DNA of 64,000 nt. Origin: an uncultured Alistipes sp. (GTDB lineage: Bacteria > Bacteroidota > Bacteroidia > Bacteroidales > Rikenellaceae). Below, piece after piece: positions 35,930 to 44,511 of this stretch. The notes under the pieces were generated by a model. The model saw only the letters and a program-made list of their open reading frames with translations. It was not told the DNA's origin and ran no database searches. Every line of letters begins with the position of its first letter. Position 1 is the stretch's first letter. A program made the translations under genes and the position numbers. The DNA lies in contig CANQIF010000006.1 in the NCBI GenBank assembly GCA_947623965.1, positions 62,001 to 126,000 on the forward strand, written 5' to 3'.

Positions 35930-38479
35930 TTACTCCTCGTCCGGTTCGCCAAGCGGTTCCCCGCCGCGGCGGTCCGACGCGCGCGGCTGCCCCACCTCGA
36001 AACCGAGCCCGTGCATCCACTCGACCGTGGCGGCATCGACCTGCTCGCTGCGGTCGGCCCAGCGCCCCTCCTCCGTGAGGCGCCGGCGCTCCTCGTCGAT
36101 CAACTGCCGGATCGGGAAGCTCGGCCGCTCGCGCCGCGCATGAAGCTGGCGCTGCGAGGGGCGAATCCGCCGGTCGAAGACCTCGCCGCGCGTCGGCCGG
36201 CGACCGGCCTCCCACTTGAAGCCTTTCAAATAGGTGCTCGCCGTCGCGGGGATCTTGTCGAGCGGGTAGATCGGCCAGACGGGGGTGATGCGGTAGACGA
36301 TCTTCGCCAGCTGCTTCTCCTCGATGTAGAACGAGGCGTCGCCGCTCTCGATCATCGCCACGGCCACCGGAGCCGGCGGCTCGCCGTCCTTGATGTAGAA
36401 GATCGTCTGCACGTTGCCGTTCACATCGACCAAATAAATCTCGTTCTCCCGGAAATAGGCCGCCATCTCCTTGCCTGCGATCTGGTCGTAGCGGACCGTA
36501 TCGACCTCGGAAACCATCAGCGGCGAACCGACGAAGTCGGCCCGGTGGAGCTGCTGCCGCACTGTATAGATGTCCATCACCTCGGAGGTGATCTGGTTCG
36601 TCTCGTTCCACATCACCGGTTCGATGTAGAGGTGCAGCGTCGAATCGACCGAGGTTCCCGTGATCGAGTCGCAGACGGCCTGGAAGTCGCTGCGGAAGAT
36701 CTTCACGTGCCGGAACCCCTTCACGAAACGGTAGATCGTATCGGCGGCCGTCGTGTCGGCCCCTGCGGGGTGCAGCGGCCGCGGCGCCAGCGAATCGAAG
36801 AGGCGGTCGAGCGTCCGTGCGGTCAGTTCGCCCTCGATCGCCGCCAGCGAGTCGAGCCGCCGCACGACGGCCGAATCGAGCGTGTAATCCGGTCCCCGGC
36901 GCGACCTGCGGCGGTGGGCCTTGAGACGGGCGAGCCGCTTGGCCTGCGCGATCGAATCGCGGCGCTCCTGCGCCTGCAGGCGGGCCGTCTTCTTCTGTTG
37001 GCGCTCCTCGGCGATCCGGTCCAGCAATTCCCGCCGGGCCGCCGCGCGGGCCGCCTTTTTTTCAGCCGCCGCCTTGCGCGCAGCCTCCCGCAGCTGTTGT
37101 TTTTCGAGCGCCCGCCGCTCGGCCGGCGTCAGCCGCACGCTGTCCGCGCCGGCCAAAGAATCCGCACCAGTCAACGAGTCCGCACCGGACAAGGAACCGG
37201 CCAGAGAATCCACTGCCCGGGAATCGGCCGCCAGCGAGTCGGCCGCGCCGCGCCGCGCCGCCCCCGACAAAGCACCCGCCGCAGCCTCCGCGTTCCGGGC
37301 GGCCCCCCTGGCCCGGAGGCTGTCGGGGATCGCCGGCCGGCCGTCGGCCGTTCGCAGGCCGTGTTCGGGCCGCATCGCCTCCGCCGGACGCGCACCGCCG
37401 GCCGGAGCGTTCGCCGCAAGGCTGTCCGCAGGCGTCCCGGCCGCCGTGAGCGTGTCGGCCAAAGCCGCGCGCCGTGCGGCGTATTCGTCGGGCACGGATT
37501 CGCCGCGCCGCAGCGTATAGAGGTAGATCGAATCGCAGCGCATGAAGATCGAATCCGTGTTGCGCTCCGTGTCGTAGTTGACGATCGAGGGCCGCTTCGT
37601 CAGAAAGGCGTTGCCGGGATACCGCCAGTACTCGCCGTAATCGCCGAAGCAGAGGTTCTTGTGCTGCATCTCGTCGATCTGCAGGTTGCCGTAGAGGACG
37701 ACGTGTTCGTCGGCGCGGAAGTAGTCGAGCGTATCGCACCACAACTCCTGCTGCTCGGTGAGCAGGTAGCTGTTGCGCGTGACCGTGTAGCGCGCCTCGG
37801 CCTTGCTGTAAAAGCCCCGGTCGCCGTAGAGGTAGTCGCCGTCGCGGTTCCAGATGTTGGTCCGCTCGAAGAAGCGGGCGTTGTCGCTGTCGAGCTCGTA
37901 GCTCACCGAATCGCCGAGCAGCTCGTACTCCTCGTTGCGCATCTCGACCCGGTCGACCGCCACGAGCACCTTCGTGTCGGCATAGTAGTAGCCCCGGTCG
38001 GCCTCCAGCACATTCTCGCGGTTCGTCAGCACGCCGCCCCCCCCGAACTCGCCGATGTTGTCGAGCGTGTTGAAGCGGAAGCGGTGGGCGTAGAGCGTCG
38101 CATCGCCGTCGACCACCTTCACGAGCGGGGCGAAGATCTCGACCGTGTTCCGGTCGCGGTCGTAGTCGGCCCGGTCGCCGTAGATGTTGGTCGTGTTCTT
38201 GTTGATGAGGACGTTGCCGAAGCATTCGATATGCGAATCGGAGTAGCGCACGGCGCTGTCGCAGGTGATGACGGCGCCGTTGTGCTGCGCGGCGAAGTTG
38301 CCGACCATGAAGATCACCGAATCGCCCGGAGCCACGGGGCCCGAATCGTCCGACTTGAGGTGGATGATCTTCTTCTCGGTGCGCGGCGCATCCCCGGGCA
38401 CGGGGGAGATCGTCCCGGTCCGTGCGAAGAGCATCGCGGCAGCCGCCAGCAGCGCTGCTATCGTCAGAATCCGTCGCAC
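35930..38479 (-). CDS. OstA/LptA-like organic solvent tolerance protein
   Basis: An 849-residue periplasmic protein with a signal peptide (RILTIAALLAAAAMLFA). Residues about 35-335 form repeated OstA/LptA beta-strand units (VITCDSAVRYSDSHIECFGN, VLEADRGYYYADTKVLVAVD, LYGDRGFYSKAEARY), the jellyroll that bridges LPS from inner to outer membrane. A long Ala/Ser/Asp-rich low-complexity stretch (about 340-560), changing to a Lys/Arg/Ala/Glu helical stretch, is inserted before a second OstA-like block (about 600-780). Bacteroidetes OstA-like proteins of this length are known; the insert is expanded here. It lies 4 bases downstream of surA, so outer-membrane protein folding and LPS transport genes are cotranscribed. 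Confidence 0.85.
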   Translation of the reverse strand: MRRILTIAALLAAAAMLFARTGTISPVPGDAPRTEKKIIHLKSDDSGPVAPGDSVIFMVGNFAAQHNGAVITCDSAVRYSDSHIECFGNVLINKNTTNIYGDRADYDRDRNTVEIFAPLVKVVDGDATLYAHRFRFNTLDNIGEFGGGGVLTNRENVLEADRGYYYADTKVLVAVDRVEMRNEEYELLGDSVSYELDSDNARFFERTNIWNRDGDYLYGDRGFYSKAEARYTVTRNSYLLTEQQELWCDTLDYFRADEHVVLYGNLQIDEMQHKNLCFGDYGEYWRYPGNAFLTKRPSIVNYDTERNTDSIFMRCDSIYLYTLRRGESVPDEYAARRAALADTLTAAGTPADSLAANAPAGGARPAEAMRPEHGLRTADGRPAIPDSLRARGAARNAEAAAGALSGAARRGAADSLAADSRAVDSLAGSLSGADSLTGADSLAGADSVRLTPAERRALEKQQLREAARKAAAEKKAARAAARRELLDRIAEERQQKKTARLQAQERRDSIAQAKRLARLKAHRRRSRRGPDYTLDSAVVRRLDSLAAIEGELTARTLDRLFDSLAPRPLHPAGADTTAADTIYRFVKGFRHVKIFRSDFQAVCDSITGTSVDSTLHLYIEPVMWNETNQITSEVMDIYTVRQQLHRADFVGSPLMVSEVDTVRYDQIAGKEMAAYFRENEIYLVDVNGNVQTIFYIKDGEPPAPVAVAMIESGDASFYIEEKQLAKIVYRITPVWPIYPLDKIPATASTYLKGFKWEAGRRPTRGEVFDRRIRPSQRQLHARRERPSFPIRQLIDEERRRLTEEGRWADRSEQVDAATVEWMHGLGFEVGQPRASDRRGGEPLGEPDEE

Positions 38480-38483
38480 CGCC

Positions 38484-39896
38484 CTACTGCTTCACCCAGT
38501 GTTTGTTTTCGAAGGCCCCGCTGCGGAACTCGGGGTCGATGTAGACGTACATGCCGTCGATCTTCCCGGAGAGCCACTCCCTGAAGACCCGCTCCTGCTT
38601 CGCCGTGAGGGCCATCTCCTCCAGCCGCAGGTAGTCCTCGGCGAGCGATGCCGCGTGCGTCGGGATCACCTTCACCAACTTGACGATCTTGGCCATCTGG
38701 TTCATCATGACATCCTCCGTGAGGTAGGACGCCGAGACCTCGCCGGGTTTCAGGCGCAGCAGCTGGTTGTAGTCGTCGAGGGCGTTGAAGCGGGCGAAGT
38801 CCTCGCGCAGGAAGCGCGTGACGGTCAGTTTGGCGTCGTACGCCTCGTACCGCTCCAGAATGGCGTGGTTCGAGACGATGCCGCCGTTCATCTTCGAGAT
38901 CTTGTCGTCGGAATACTCCAGCGCAACCTGCTCGAAGGTGATCGAGTCGGCGCGAACCAGCCGGGCGAGGCTGTCGAGCGTCGTCAGCGCCTCGCCGAGC
39001 TCCTCGGCCGTGTAGGAGGGTTTGAGAATGATGTGGCGGAAGTGGTAGAGCTGCCCGCGCTTGTCGAGCAGCTGGATGATGTGGAAGCCGAACTGCGACT
39101 CGACCACCTCCGAAATCTGCCCGGGGCGCAGCTGTTCGAGTGCGTCGGCGAAGGCGCGGTCGAGCGACGCGAGGGTCGTCGGCTCCATCTCGCCGCCGTG
39201 CATCGCCGTGCCGTCCTGCGAATACATGCGCGCGAGGTTCTCGAACTTAGCCTGTCCGTTGATGATGCGGGCGCGCATCTCGACGAGCCGCTCGCGCGTG
39301 CGCTGCTTGGCCTCGACCATCGACTTGGGATACTTCGTGATGTGGGCGTAGACGTACTGGTCGGCGATCATCGGGAGGCTGTCCTTCGGGATCGAGTTGT
39401 AGTACTGCTCGACCTCGCCCGGGATCACCGACACCTTGCTGACCACCTCGTTCTGCATCGAGCGGGCGTAGGACTGCTCCTTCAGCTGCCGCTGCATCAT
39501 CTCGCGGATGTGGAAAATCGCCATGTGGTGCTTGGCCTCCAGCGCCGGGATCGAACCCTCCTGGTCGATCATCAGCTGGACCTGCTCCTCGACGCGGGCG
39601 AGGATCTCGCTGTCGTTGACCGCCACGGAGTCGATCTGCCCCTGGTGGTAGAGCAGCTTCTGCATCATGAGCGCCTCGAGCGCCTCGTTCATCGGGTCGC
39701 GGTCGGAGGTGTAGCCCTCCTGCCGCCGCTGCTCGACGAGCTGGCGGGCGTAGTCTTCCACCTCGGAGTAGAGGATCGACGACGAACCGACCACGGCGAC
39801 CACCTTGTCGAGCATCACCTGGCGGCGCTCGGCGAAGACGCCCGTCAACAGCAGGGCGCCGACCGCCAGCAGCAAACAATGTTTCTTCTTAAGCAT
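38484..39896 (-). CDS. surA: Periplasmic peptidyl-prolyl isomerase SurA
   Basis: Chaperone for outer-membrane beta-barrel proteins. The 470-residue product has a signal peptide (HCLLLAVGALLLTGVFA), the SurA N-terminal domain (DKVVAVVGSSSILYSEVEDY, about 30-160), one clear parvulin (PpiC) domain (about 175-275: DQYVYAHITKYP to FGFHIIQLLDKRGQLYHFRHI) and a second parvulin-like domain (about 275-385). The start at 39896 is the Met before the signal peptide; the longer frame to 39944 adds a charged stretch without function. It follows a PPIase-like lipoprotein gene and precedes the OstA-like gene in one minus-strand cluster. Confidence 0.93.
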   Translation of the reverse strand: MLKKKHCLLLAVGALLLTGVFAERRQVMLDKVVAVVGSSSILYSEVEDYARQLVEQRRQEGYTSDRDPMNEALEALMMQKLLYHQGQIDSVAVNDSEILARVEEQVQLMIDQEGSIPALEAKHHMAIFHIREMMQRQLKEQSYARSMQNEVVSKVSVIPGEVEQYYNSIPKDSLPMIADQYVYAHITKYPKSMVEAKQRTRERLVEMRARIINGQAKFENLARMYSQDGTAMHGGEMEPTTLASLDRAFADALEQLRPGQISEVVESQFGFHIIQLLDKRGQLYHFRHIILKPSYTAEELGEALTTLDSLARLVRADSITFEQVALEYSDDKISKMNGGIVSNHAILERYEAYDAKLTVTRFLREDFARFNALDDYNQLLRLKPGEVSASYLTEDVMMNQMAKIVKLVKVIPTHAASLAEDYLRLEEMALTAKQERVFREWLSGKIDGMYVYIDPEFRSGAFENKHWVKQ

Positions 39897-39921
39897 ATCT
39901 TTTTCAAATTCTTCAATTTCC

Positions 39922-40113
39922 TGCACCTTTTCCCGCCCCGGCATAGCCCGAGCAAGCTCGGCTCTACACTCGGCTTATCGAAAAGTTTTTCGCAGTTCCG
40001 GATGGAACTGCAGCGGGCCGCAGCCTCCCGGCAGCGGAGGCCCGCAGACACCAGCCATTCAGGGCTCGTTTACATGCACCTTTTCTCGCCTCGGCATAGC
40101 TCGCGCAAGCTCG
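39922..40113. repeat. Cluster I: hairpin unit flanked by an imperfect 39-base direct repeat
   Basis: An inverted-orientation hairpin unit (AGCGGGCCGCAGCCTCCCGG with GGAGGCCCGCAG, 40012-40052) sits between two copies of a block reading TGCACCTTTTC, CGGCATAGC and GCAAGCTCG (39922-39960 and 40075-40113). It occupies the 234-base gap between surA and the lipoprotein gene. Confidence 0.65.
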
Positions 40114-40130
40114 ACCGCGCCCCGAAAGCC

Positions 40131-41057
40131 CTATTCCGGCTGCGGCCCGGCGTCGTCCGCCCCATCCTCCGGTTCCTCCGCATCGACGAAGAGGCGCACT
40201 TCGTCCTCCTCCGCGGCGTGGCGGTAGAGCGACTCTTCATGTTCGCGGATCACCTGCTGCTGCCGCTGGTTGAAGAGCACGCGCCGGATCGTCGGCCGCA
40301 GCCGTTCGAGCGGCACCGGCTCCCCCGCCCGCCGTACGGCGTCGATGCGGAAGAGGTACCCCGAGCGGTTGTCGGTCATCTCCTGCACCCCCGGCTTCGC
40401 GAGCAGGGCATCGTAGTTCTGCGACCGGACCGTCGGCAGCAGGCTCAAAAAATCGTCGTAGTCGATCCACTCGGCCGCGTAGTCGTTCAGCCCGAACTCG
40501 TGCTTGAGGCAGAGGTCGTGCAGATCCTGCCGCTGCGTCCCGCTGTTCGAGGCGAGCAGTTCGCGCAGCCGGCGCTGCTGGCGGTACTCTTTCGGGAAGC
40601 GCACCACAGTCCCCTGCACGATCGTGCGGTCGAGCTTGAAGTCGGCCGCATGGGCGTTGTAGTAGGCGGCGATCTCCTCCTCGGTATAGGTCGTATCGAC
40701 CAGCCGGTCGACGTAGAACTGCTCGAGCTTGCGGATCAGGAGCGACTGCCGGTACTCCTCGACCATGCGGTCGATGTCGGCCTCGTCGGAGGAGAAGAGC
40801 TGCTCGGCCTCCTGCAGCTTGAGCTGCTTGCGGACCCAGCGGTCGATGTAGACGCGGGCATAGGCGGCGCTGTCGGCGGGATTCAGCCCCGTCGAGAGGG
40901 CCTGGTGCAGCTCGCGATCCGACAATTCGCGTTCGCCCACGCGCGCGAGAGGACGGTCGCCCGCGAAATAGCGCGGCAGCTCCCGGCACGAGGCCAGCAG
41001 CACGACCGACAGCCACAGCAGGGCCGTCCGGAGGATATGTCGGCGGTTCTTGCACAT
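40131..41057 (-). CDS. PPIase/SurA-like periplasmic lipoprotein
   Basis: A 308-residue protein from ATG 41057 with a lipoprotein signal (LRTALLWLSVVLLASC, lipobox LASC). The mature part, with VGERELSDRELHQAL and long helices (VYIDRWVRKQLKLQEAE), resembles the N-terminal chaperone domain of SurA/PpiD-type proteins, but a clear parvulin active site is not visible, so it may be a chaperone only. Upstream position to surA on the same strand fits an operon for outer-membrane biogenesis. The acidic tail (EEPEDGADDAGPQPE) is unusual. Start chosen so that the positively charged CKNRRH opens the signal peptide. Confidence 0.75.
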   Translation of the reverse strand: MCKNRRHILRTALLWLSVVLLASCRELPRYFAGDRPLARVGERELSDRELHQALSTGLNPADSAAYARVYIDRWVRKQLKLQEAEQLFSSDEADIDRMVEEYRQSLLIRKLEQFYVDRLVDTTYTEEEIAAYYNAHAADFKLDRTIVQGTVVRFPKEYRQQRRLRELLASNSGTQRQDLHDLCLKHEFGLNDYAAEWIDYDDFLSLLPTVRSQNYDALLAKPGVQEMTDNRSGYLFRIDAVRRAGEPVPLERLRPTIRRVLFNQRQQQVIREHEESLYRHAAEEDEVRLFVDAEEPEDGADDAGPQPE

Positions 41058-41186
41058 GATCCGAAGATGCAAAGATAGTTTTTTTCGGAATAATAACGTA
41101 CCGATCGGCGATTTATTACGTTTCGCCGGGGCGGAGCGCTTTTTTTCCGCGGCGGCCGTCCTGCCAGCGCCCTCCCCTGCGGCAGA

Positions 41187-42143
41187 TCAGCGGCCGGAAT
41201 CCTCCGGCCTGTCGGCAGCCGGCGCTTCGGCCAGTTCGTTCATCGGCACCTCGGCCGATCCGTTCGCCGGCGCAGCGTCTGCCGCCGGCTCCGCTCCTAT
41301 GGGTCCGTCCACGGGCTGACCGGCGCTGCGCAGCGCCAGCAGGGCGACGACGGCCGCGAGCGCCGCCGTGGCGTAGCAGAGGCCGTAGAGCCAGCCGCGG
41401 CTGCCGAGCAGCTCGTAGAGCGACTCCTCGCCGTGTCCCGTCGCCAGCAGCAGGTAGGCGACCGCGTTGTGGGCGGCGTGAAGCAGCACGGGGCTCCACA
41501 GCGACCCCGTGCGGGCGTAGAGCCAGGCGAGGATCACGCCCATGACGAAGGCATTGAGGGCGGCCGCGGGCTGCACGTGGAGGATGGCGAAGAAGAGGGC
41601 CGAGAGAAGGATCGAGCGCCACAGCCCGTAGCGGGTGCGAAGCGCGCCGAAGAGGTACCCGCGGCAGATCCACTCCTCGAAGAGGGGCGCCACGACGACG
41701 ACAGCGGCGAAGGCCCACCAGCCGCGGCCCACATCCTGCACGGGGGTGGGCAGCAGCTCGAAAAGGGGCCCGAGCAGCACCGAGAGGGCCATCATCAGGA
41801 CGAAGGCCGCGCAGACGAGCCGCGGGCGGATCGTGCCGATGCCGTAGCCGATGCCGAGCCGCCGGCTGCCGCGCCAGCGGCGGTACCAATAAAAGGTCCC
41901 GGTCAGCACCGCCATGGCGAAGAGATTCGAGAGGCAGATGAACCGGCCCCGCACATAGGGATCGAGATCGGCATAGCCCTGCCCCGAGAAGAGCAGCGCG
42001 ACGACCCCGATCAACGCGACAGCGAGCTGCACGACGAAATAGATGCCCAGCAGCACCAGGAGGTCCGTCAGCATCGGGAACGGACGCGCCGCCGGCGAGG
42101 AGGCTTCGGGCGGGAGGGTGTTTTTCATCTTTTCCATAGGCAT
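41187..42143 (-). CDS. CPBP-family intramembrane metalloprotease
   Basis: A 318-residue protein with about eight hydrophobic segments. The ABI/CPBP (Rce1-like) catalytic motifs are visible: [14 protein letters not shown] (EExxxR, about 164-170), FFAILHV (His, about 195) and [14 protein letters not shown] (HxxxN, about 248-252), arranged as in glutamate-type intramembrane proteases. Substrates are unknown; family members process prenylated or bacteriocin-like peptides or act in immunity. The C-terminal Ala/Pro-rich tail (about 280-318) is probably soluble. Three Met codons lie at 42143, 42137 and 42128; the first is kept. It is divergent from parA. Confidence 0.88.
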   Translation of the reverse strand: MPMEKMKNTLPPEASSPAARPFPMLTDLLVLLGIYFVVQLAVALIGVVALLFSGQGYADLDPYVRGRFICLSNLFAMAVLTGTFYWYRRWRGSRRLGIGYGIGTIRPRLVCAAFVLMMALSVLLGPLFELLPTPVQDVGRGWWAFAAVVVVAPLFEEWICRGYLFGALRTRYGLWRSILLSALFFAILHVQPAAALNAFVMGVILAWLYARTGSLWSPVLLHAAHNAVAYLLLATGHGEESLYELLGSRGWLYGLCYATAALAAVVALLALRSAGQPVDGPIGAEPAADAAPANGSAEVPMNELAEAPAADRPEDSGR

Positions 42144-42171
42144 CGAAGAGGTTCGATTTTTTTATTGCAGT

Positions 42172-42300
42172 TCTGAATGCAACCGCAGCGGGCCGCAGCC
42201 TCCCCGCAGCGGAGGCCCGCAGCTCGCGTCCGCTCGGGCGCGTCCTCCGCAGGCCGCGTCCCGCAGACACCGGACATTCAAGGTTCGGTTACACGCACGC
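42172..42300. repeat. Cluster J: inverted GC-rich modular hairpin repeat
   Basis: One unit in the opposite orientation to most others: GCGGGCCGCAGCCTCCCC facing GCGGAGGCCCGCAG, then CCTCCGCAGGC, and an end block GCAGACACCGGACATTCAAG followed by GGTTCGGTTACACGCAC that matches the end of cluster I. It lies between CPBP and parA. Confidence 0.75.
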
Positions 42301-42381
42301 AACAGCCGGGCAGCCCTCGGCAGAGGCTCCGCCGGCGCCGGAGGGCGTTTTGGGCAAAGATACGCAAAATTCGGCAACGGT

Positions 42382-42412
42382 TATGTTTTTTCGGGGAATT
42401 TGTGTAATTTTG
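42382..42412 (+). promoter_or_regulatory. Probable parA promoter
   Basis: TATG at 42382-42385 (one mismatch to TTTG), 19 bases, TAatTTTG at 42405-42412. ParA starts at 42460. On the opposite strand a TAtcTTTG at 42362-42355 could serve the CPBP gene. Confidence 0.55.
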
Positions 42413-42459
42413 TCCCGCTCGGCTCGACCGAACGAAACCGCATAATTCCTGCAAAAAAT

Positions 42460-43281
42460 ATGGCAAAAATCATCGCACTGGCCAACCAAAAAGGCGGCGT
42501 AGGCAAAACGACCACGGCGATCAACCTCGCGGCGTCGCTCGCCCTGCTGGGCAAGCGGGTGCTGCTGCTCGACGCCGATCCGCAGGCCAACGCCACCTCG
42601 GGGCTGGGCTTCGACATCGACCTCGAGGGGATCTACGAGTGCATCGTCGGAAGCCGCAGGGCCGAGGAGGTGCTGCTGCAGAGCAAGGAGATCCCCGCGC
42701 TCTGGCTCCTCCCCTCGTCGATCGACCTGGTGGCCGCCGATGCCGAACTGCCGAAGATGGCCGACGGCCACCGCGTCATCAAACGGATCGTCGATCCGCT
42801 GCGCGACCGCTTCGACTACATCTTCATCGACTGCTCGCCCTCGCTCGGCTACACGACCGTGAACATCCTCACGGCCGCCGACTCGGTGCTGATCCCCGTC
42901 CAGTGCGAATACCTCGCCCTCGAGGGGCTCTCGAAGCTGCTGAGCACGATCCGCAAGGTCAAATCGGGCCTCAACCCGGGGCTCGAGATCGAGGGGTTCC
43001 TGCTCACGATGTACATGCGCAACCGCCTGAACAACCAGGTCGTGACGGAGGTCCGCAACCACTTCGGGGAGCTCGCCTACGACACGGTCATCCAGCGCAA
43101 CATCCGCCTCGGCGAGGCCCCCTCGCACGGCAAGCCCGTGATGCTTTACGACGCGAGTGCGGCCGGTTCGGTCAGCTACCTCACGCTGGCACGCGAATTT
43201 CTGAAACGCAACCGGCAGACGCCCTCCGCCGACAAAGCGGACGCAGGCGCCGGTTCGGAGAGCGCTGCGCCGGCGCAATAA
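42460..43281 (+). CDS. parA: Chromosome-partitioning ATPase ParA/Soj
   Basis: Deviant Walker A ATPase that with ParB moves newly copied chromosome origins. The 273-residue product starts [20 protein letters not shown], the KGGVGKTT P-loop with the signature lysine; the second motif is [13 protein letters not shown] and the Walker B is [16 protein letters not shown]. The start at 42460 is fixed by this; the frame runs upstream to 42043 through the repeat but without similarity. The last 20 residues are a low-complexity Ala/Asp tail. ParB follows after 86 bases. The presence of chromosomal parAB suggests the replication origin could be not far away, though no parS site was seen here. Confidence 0.96.
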   Translation: MAKIIALANQKGGVGKTTTAINLAASLALLGKRVLLLDADPQANATSGLGFDIDLEGIYECIVGSRRAEEVLLQSKEIPALWLLPSSIDLVAADAELPKMADGHRVIKRIVDPLRDRFDYIFIDCSPSLGYTTVNILTAADSVLIPVQCEYLALEGLSKLLSTIRKVKSGLNPGLEIEGFLLTMYMRNRLNNQVVTEVRNHFGELAYDTVIQRNIRLGEAPSHGKPVMLYDASAAGSVSYLTLAREFLKRNRQTPSADKADAGAGSESAAPAQ

Positions 43282-43367
43282 CCGATTGCGGCCGCCGTTT
43301 TCCGCTTTTTCGCCCTGCGCGGAGAGCCGGAAAAGGGAACGGCCCGAACCATAGAAACAGACGACAC

Positions 43368-44237
43368 ATGAAATCACCGAAGGGACTGGGCCGCGGACTG
43401 GATGCCATTTTCGGCACCGAAGGGCTCGATCTGAAGGCCAAGCCGATGAGCGAAATGACCGAGATCGAGATCGGGAAGATCATCCCCAATCCGACGCAGC
43501 CCCGCAAAGAGTTCGACGAGGAGGCGCTCGACGAGCTGGCCGACTCGATCCGCCAGTTGGGCGTCATCCAGCCCGTCACGGTCCGCAAGGCCGAAGATGG
43601 GCGCTACATCATCATCAGCGGCGAGCGCCGCTGGCGCGCGGCGCAGCGTGCCGACCTCAAGACGCTACCGGTCTACATCCGCGAGGTCGACGACGAGGAC
43701 CTGCACGCCATGGCCCTCGTCGAGAACATCCAGCGCCAGGACCTCAACGCGATCGAGATCGCGCTGGGGATGCAGCGGCTGCTGGACGAGTGCCACCTCA
43801 CGCAGGACGCCCTCTCGGAGAAGGTGGGCAAGAAGCGTTCGTCGGTGGCCAACTACCTCAGGCTGCTGAAGCTGCCCGACGAGGTGCAGCTCGCCCTCAA
43901 GGAGGGGCTGCTCTCGATGGGCCACGCCAAGGCGATCGCCGGGGCTCCGGCCTCCGAGCAGCTGCGCGTGCTGAAACGGTGCCTGAAAAAGGGGCTCTCG
44001 GTCCGCCAGACCGAAGAGCTGGTCCGCACGCTGGCCGAAGCCGGCGGGAAGGCCCCCCGCACGGCCGACGAGGAGGAGTACCCCGAGAGCTATTCGCGCC
44101 TCGTGGAGCGGCTCGAGCAGCTTTTCACCTCCGAGATCGCCATCAAGCGCACGAAGAACGGCGGCGGCCGCATCACGATCGACTTCGCGGACGATGCCGA
44201 GGTCGAACGGATCATCGAGCGGCTGAAGGAGCGATAA
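43368..44237 (+). CDS. parB: Chromosome-partitioning protein ParB/Spo0J
   Basis: CTP-dependent DNA clamp that loads at parS sites and spreads. The 289-residue product starts MKSPKGLGRGLDAIFGTEGL, the classic ParB opening that binds ParA. The CTP-binding domain shows NPTQPRKEFDEEALDELADS, GVIQPVTVRK, IISGERRWRAAQRA (the GERRxRA motif) and ALVENIQRQDLNAIE; the HTH for parS is SEKVGKKRSSVANYLRLLKL with LLSMGHAKAIAG. The C-terminal dimer domain is at about 225-289. It is cotranscribed with parA. Confidence 0.96.
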   Translation: MKSPKGLGRGLDAIFGTEGLDLKAKPMSEMTEIEIGKIIPNPTQPRKEFDEEALDELADSIRQLGVIQPVTVRKAEDGRYIIISGERRWRAAQRADLKTLPVYIREVDDEDLHAMALVENIQRQDLNAIEIALGMQRLLDECHLTQDALSEKVGKKRSSVANYLRLLKLPDEVQLALKEGLLSMGHAKAIAGAPASEQLRVLKRCLKKGLSVRQTEELVRTLAEAGGKAPRTADEEEYPESYSRLVERLEQLFTSEIAIKRTKNGGGRITIDFADDAEVERIIERLKER

Positions 44238-44244
44238 CCCCGCC

Positions 44245-44292
44245 GGGGCCGGGACCGGGACCGGGACCAGGACCAGGACCAGGACCAGGACC
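44245..44292. repeat. Tandem hexamer repeat
   Basis: Eight units of six bases: one GGGGCC, three GGGACC and four AGGACC, directly after the parB stop. The 270-base spacer up to the DUF5683 gene continues as irregular CCGGCAAACC-type GC repeats (44330-44500) and contains no gene. Confidence 0.8.
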
Positions 44293-44511
44293 GATCAGAC
44301 CGACAACCCATAGCCGACGAACCGGCAACCTTATTAAAATAGCCGTCCGAAACCGGCGAACCGCCGGGGCCGAAACCGGCCCACCGGGCACCGCAGCCGC
44401 AAAACCGGCAAACCGGGACTGCCAAACCGAAGCCGGCACCAAACCCGGCAACCGACAAACTCCGCCACCCGGCGAACAAAAAACCAGAACCGACGCACCG
44501 ACCATCCGCCC

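Noticed and set aside
36011..41078. Long plus-strand open frames of over 850 codons each
   Set aside because: They lie antisense to the OstA-like, SurA and lipoprotein genes, which have signal peptides and recognisable domains; the plus-strand products have none.
42313..43368. A parS site near parAB
   Set aside because: No 16-base palindrome resembling TGTTTCACGTGAAACA was seen in or around the two genes.
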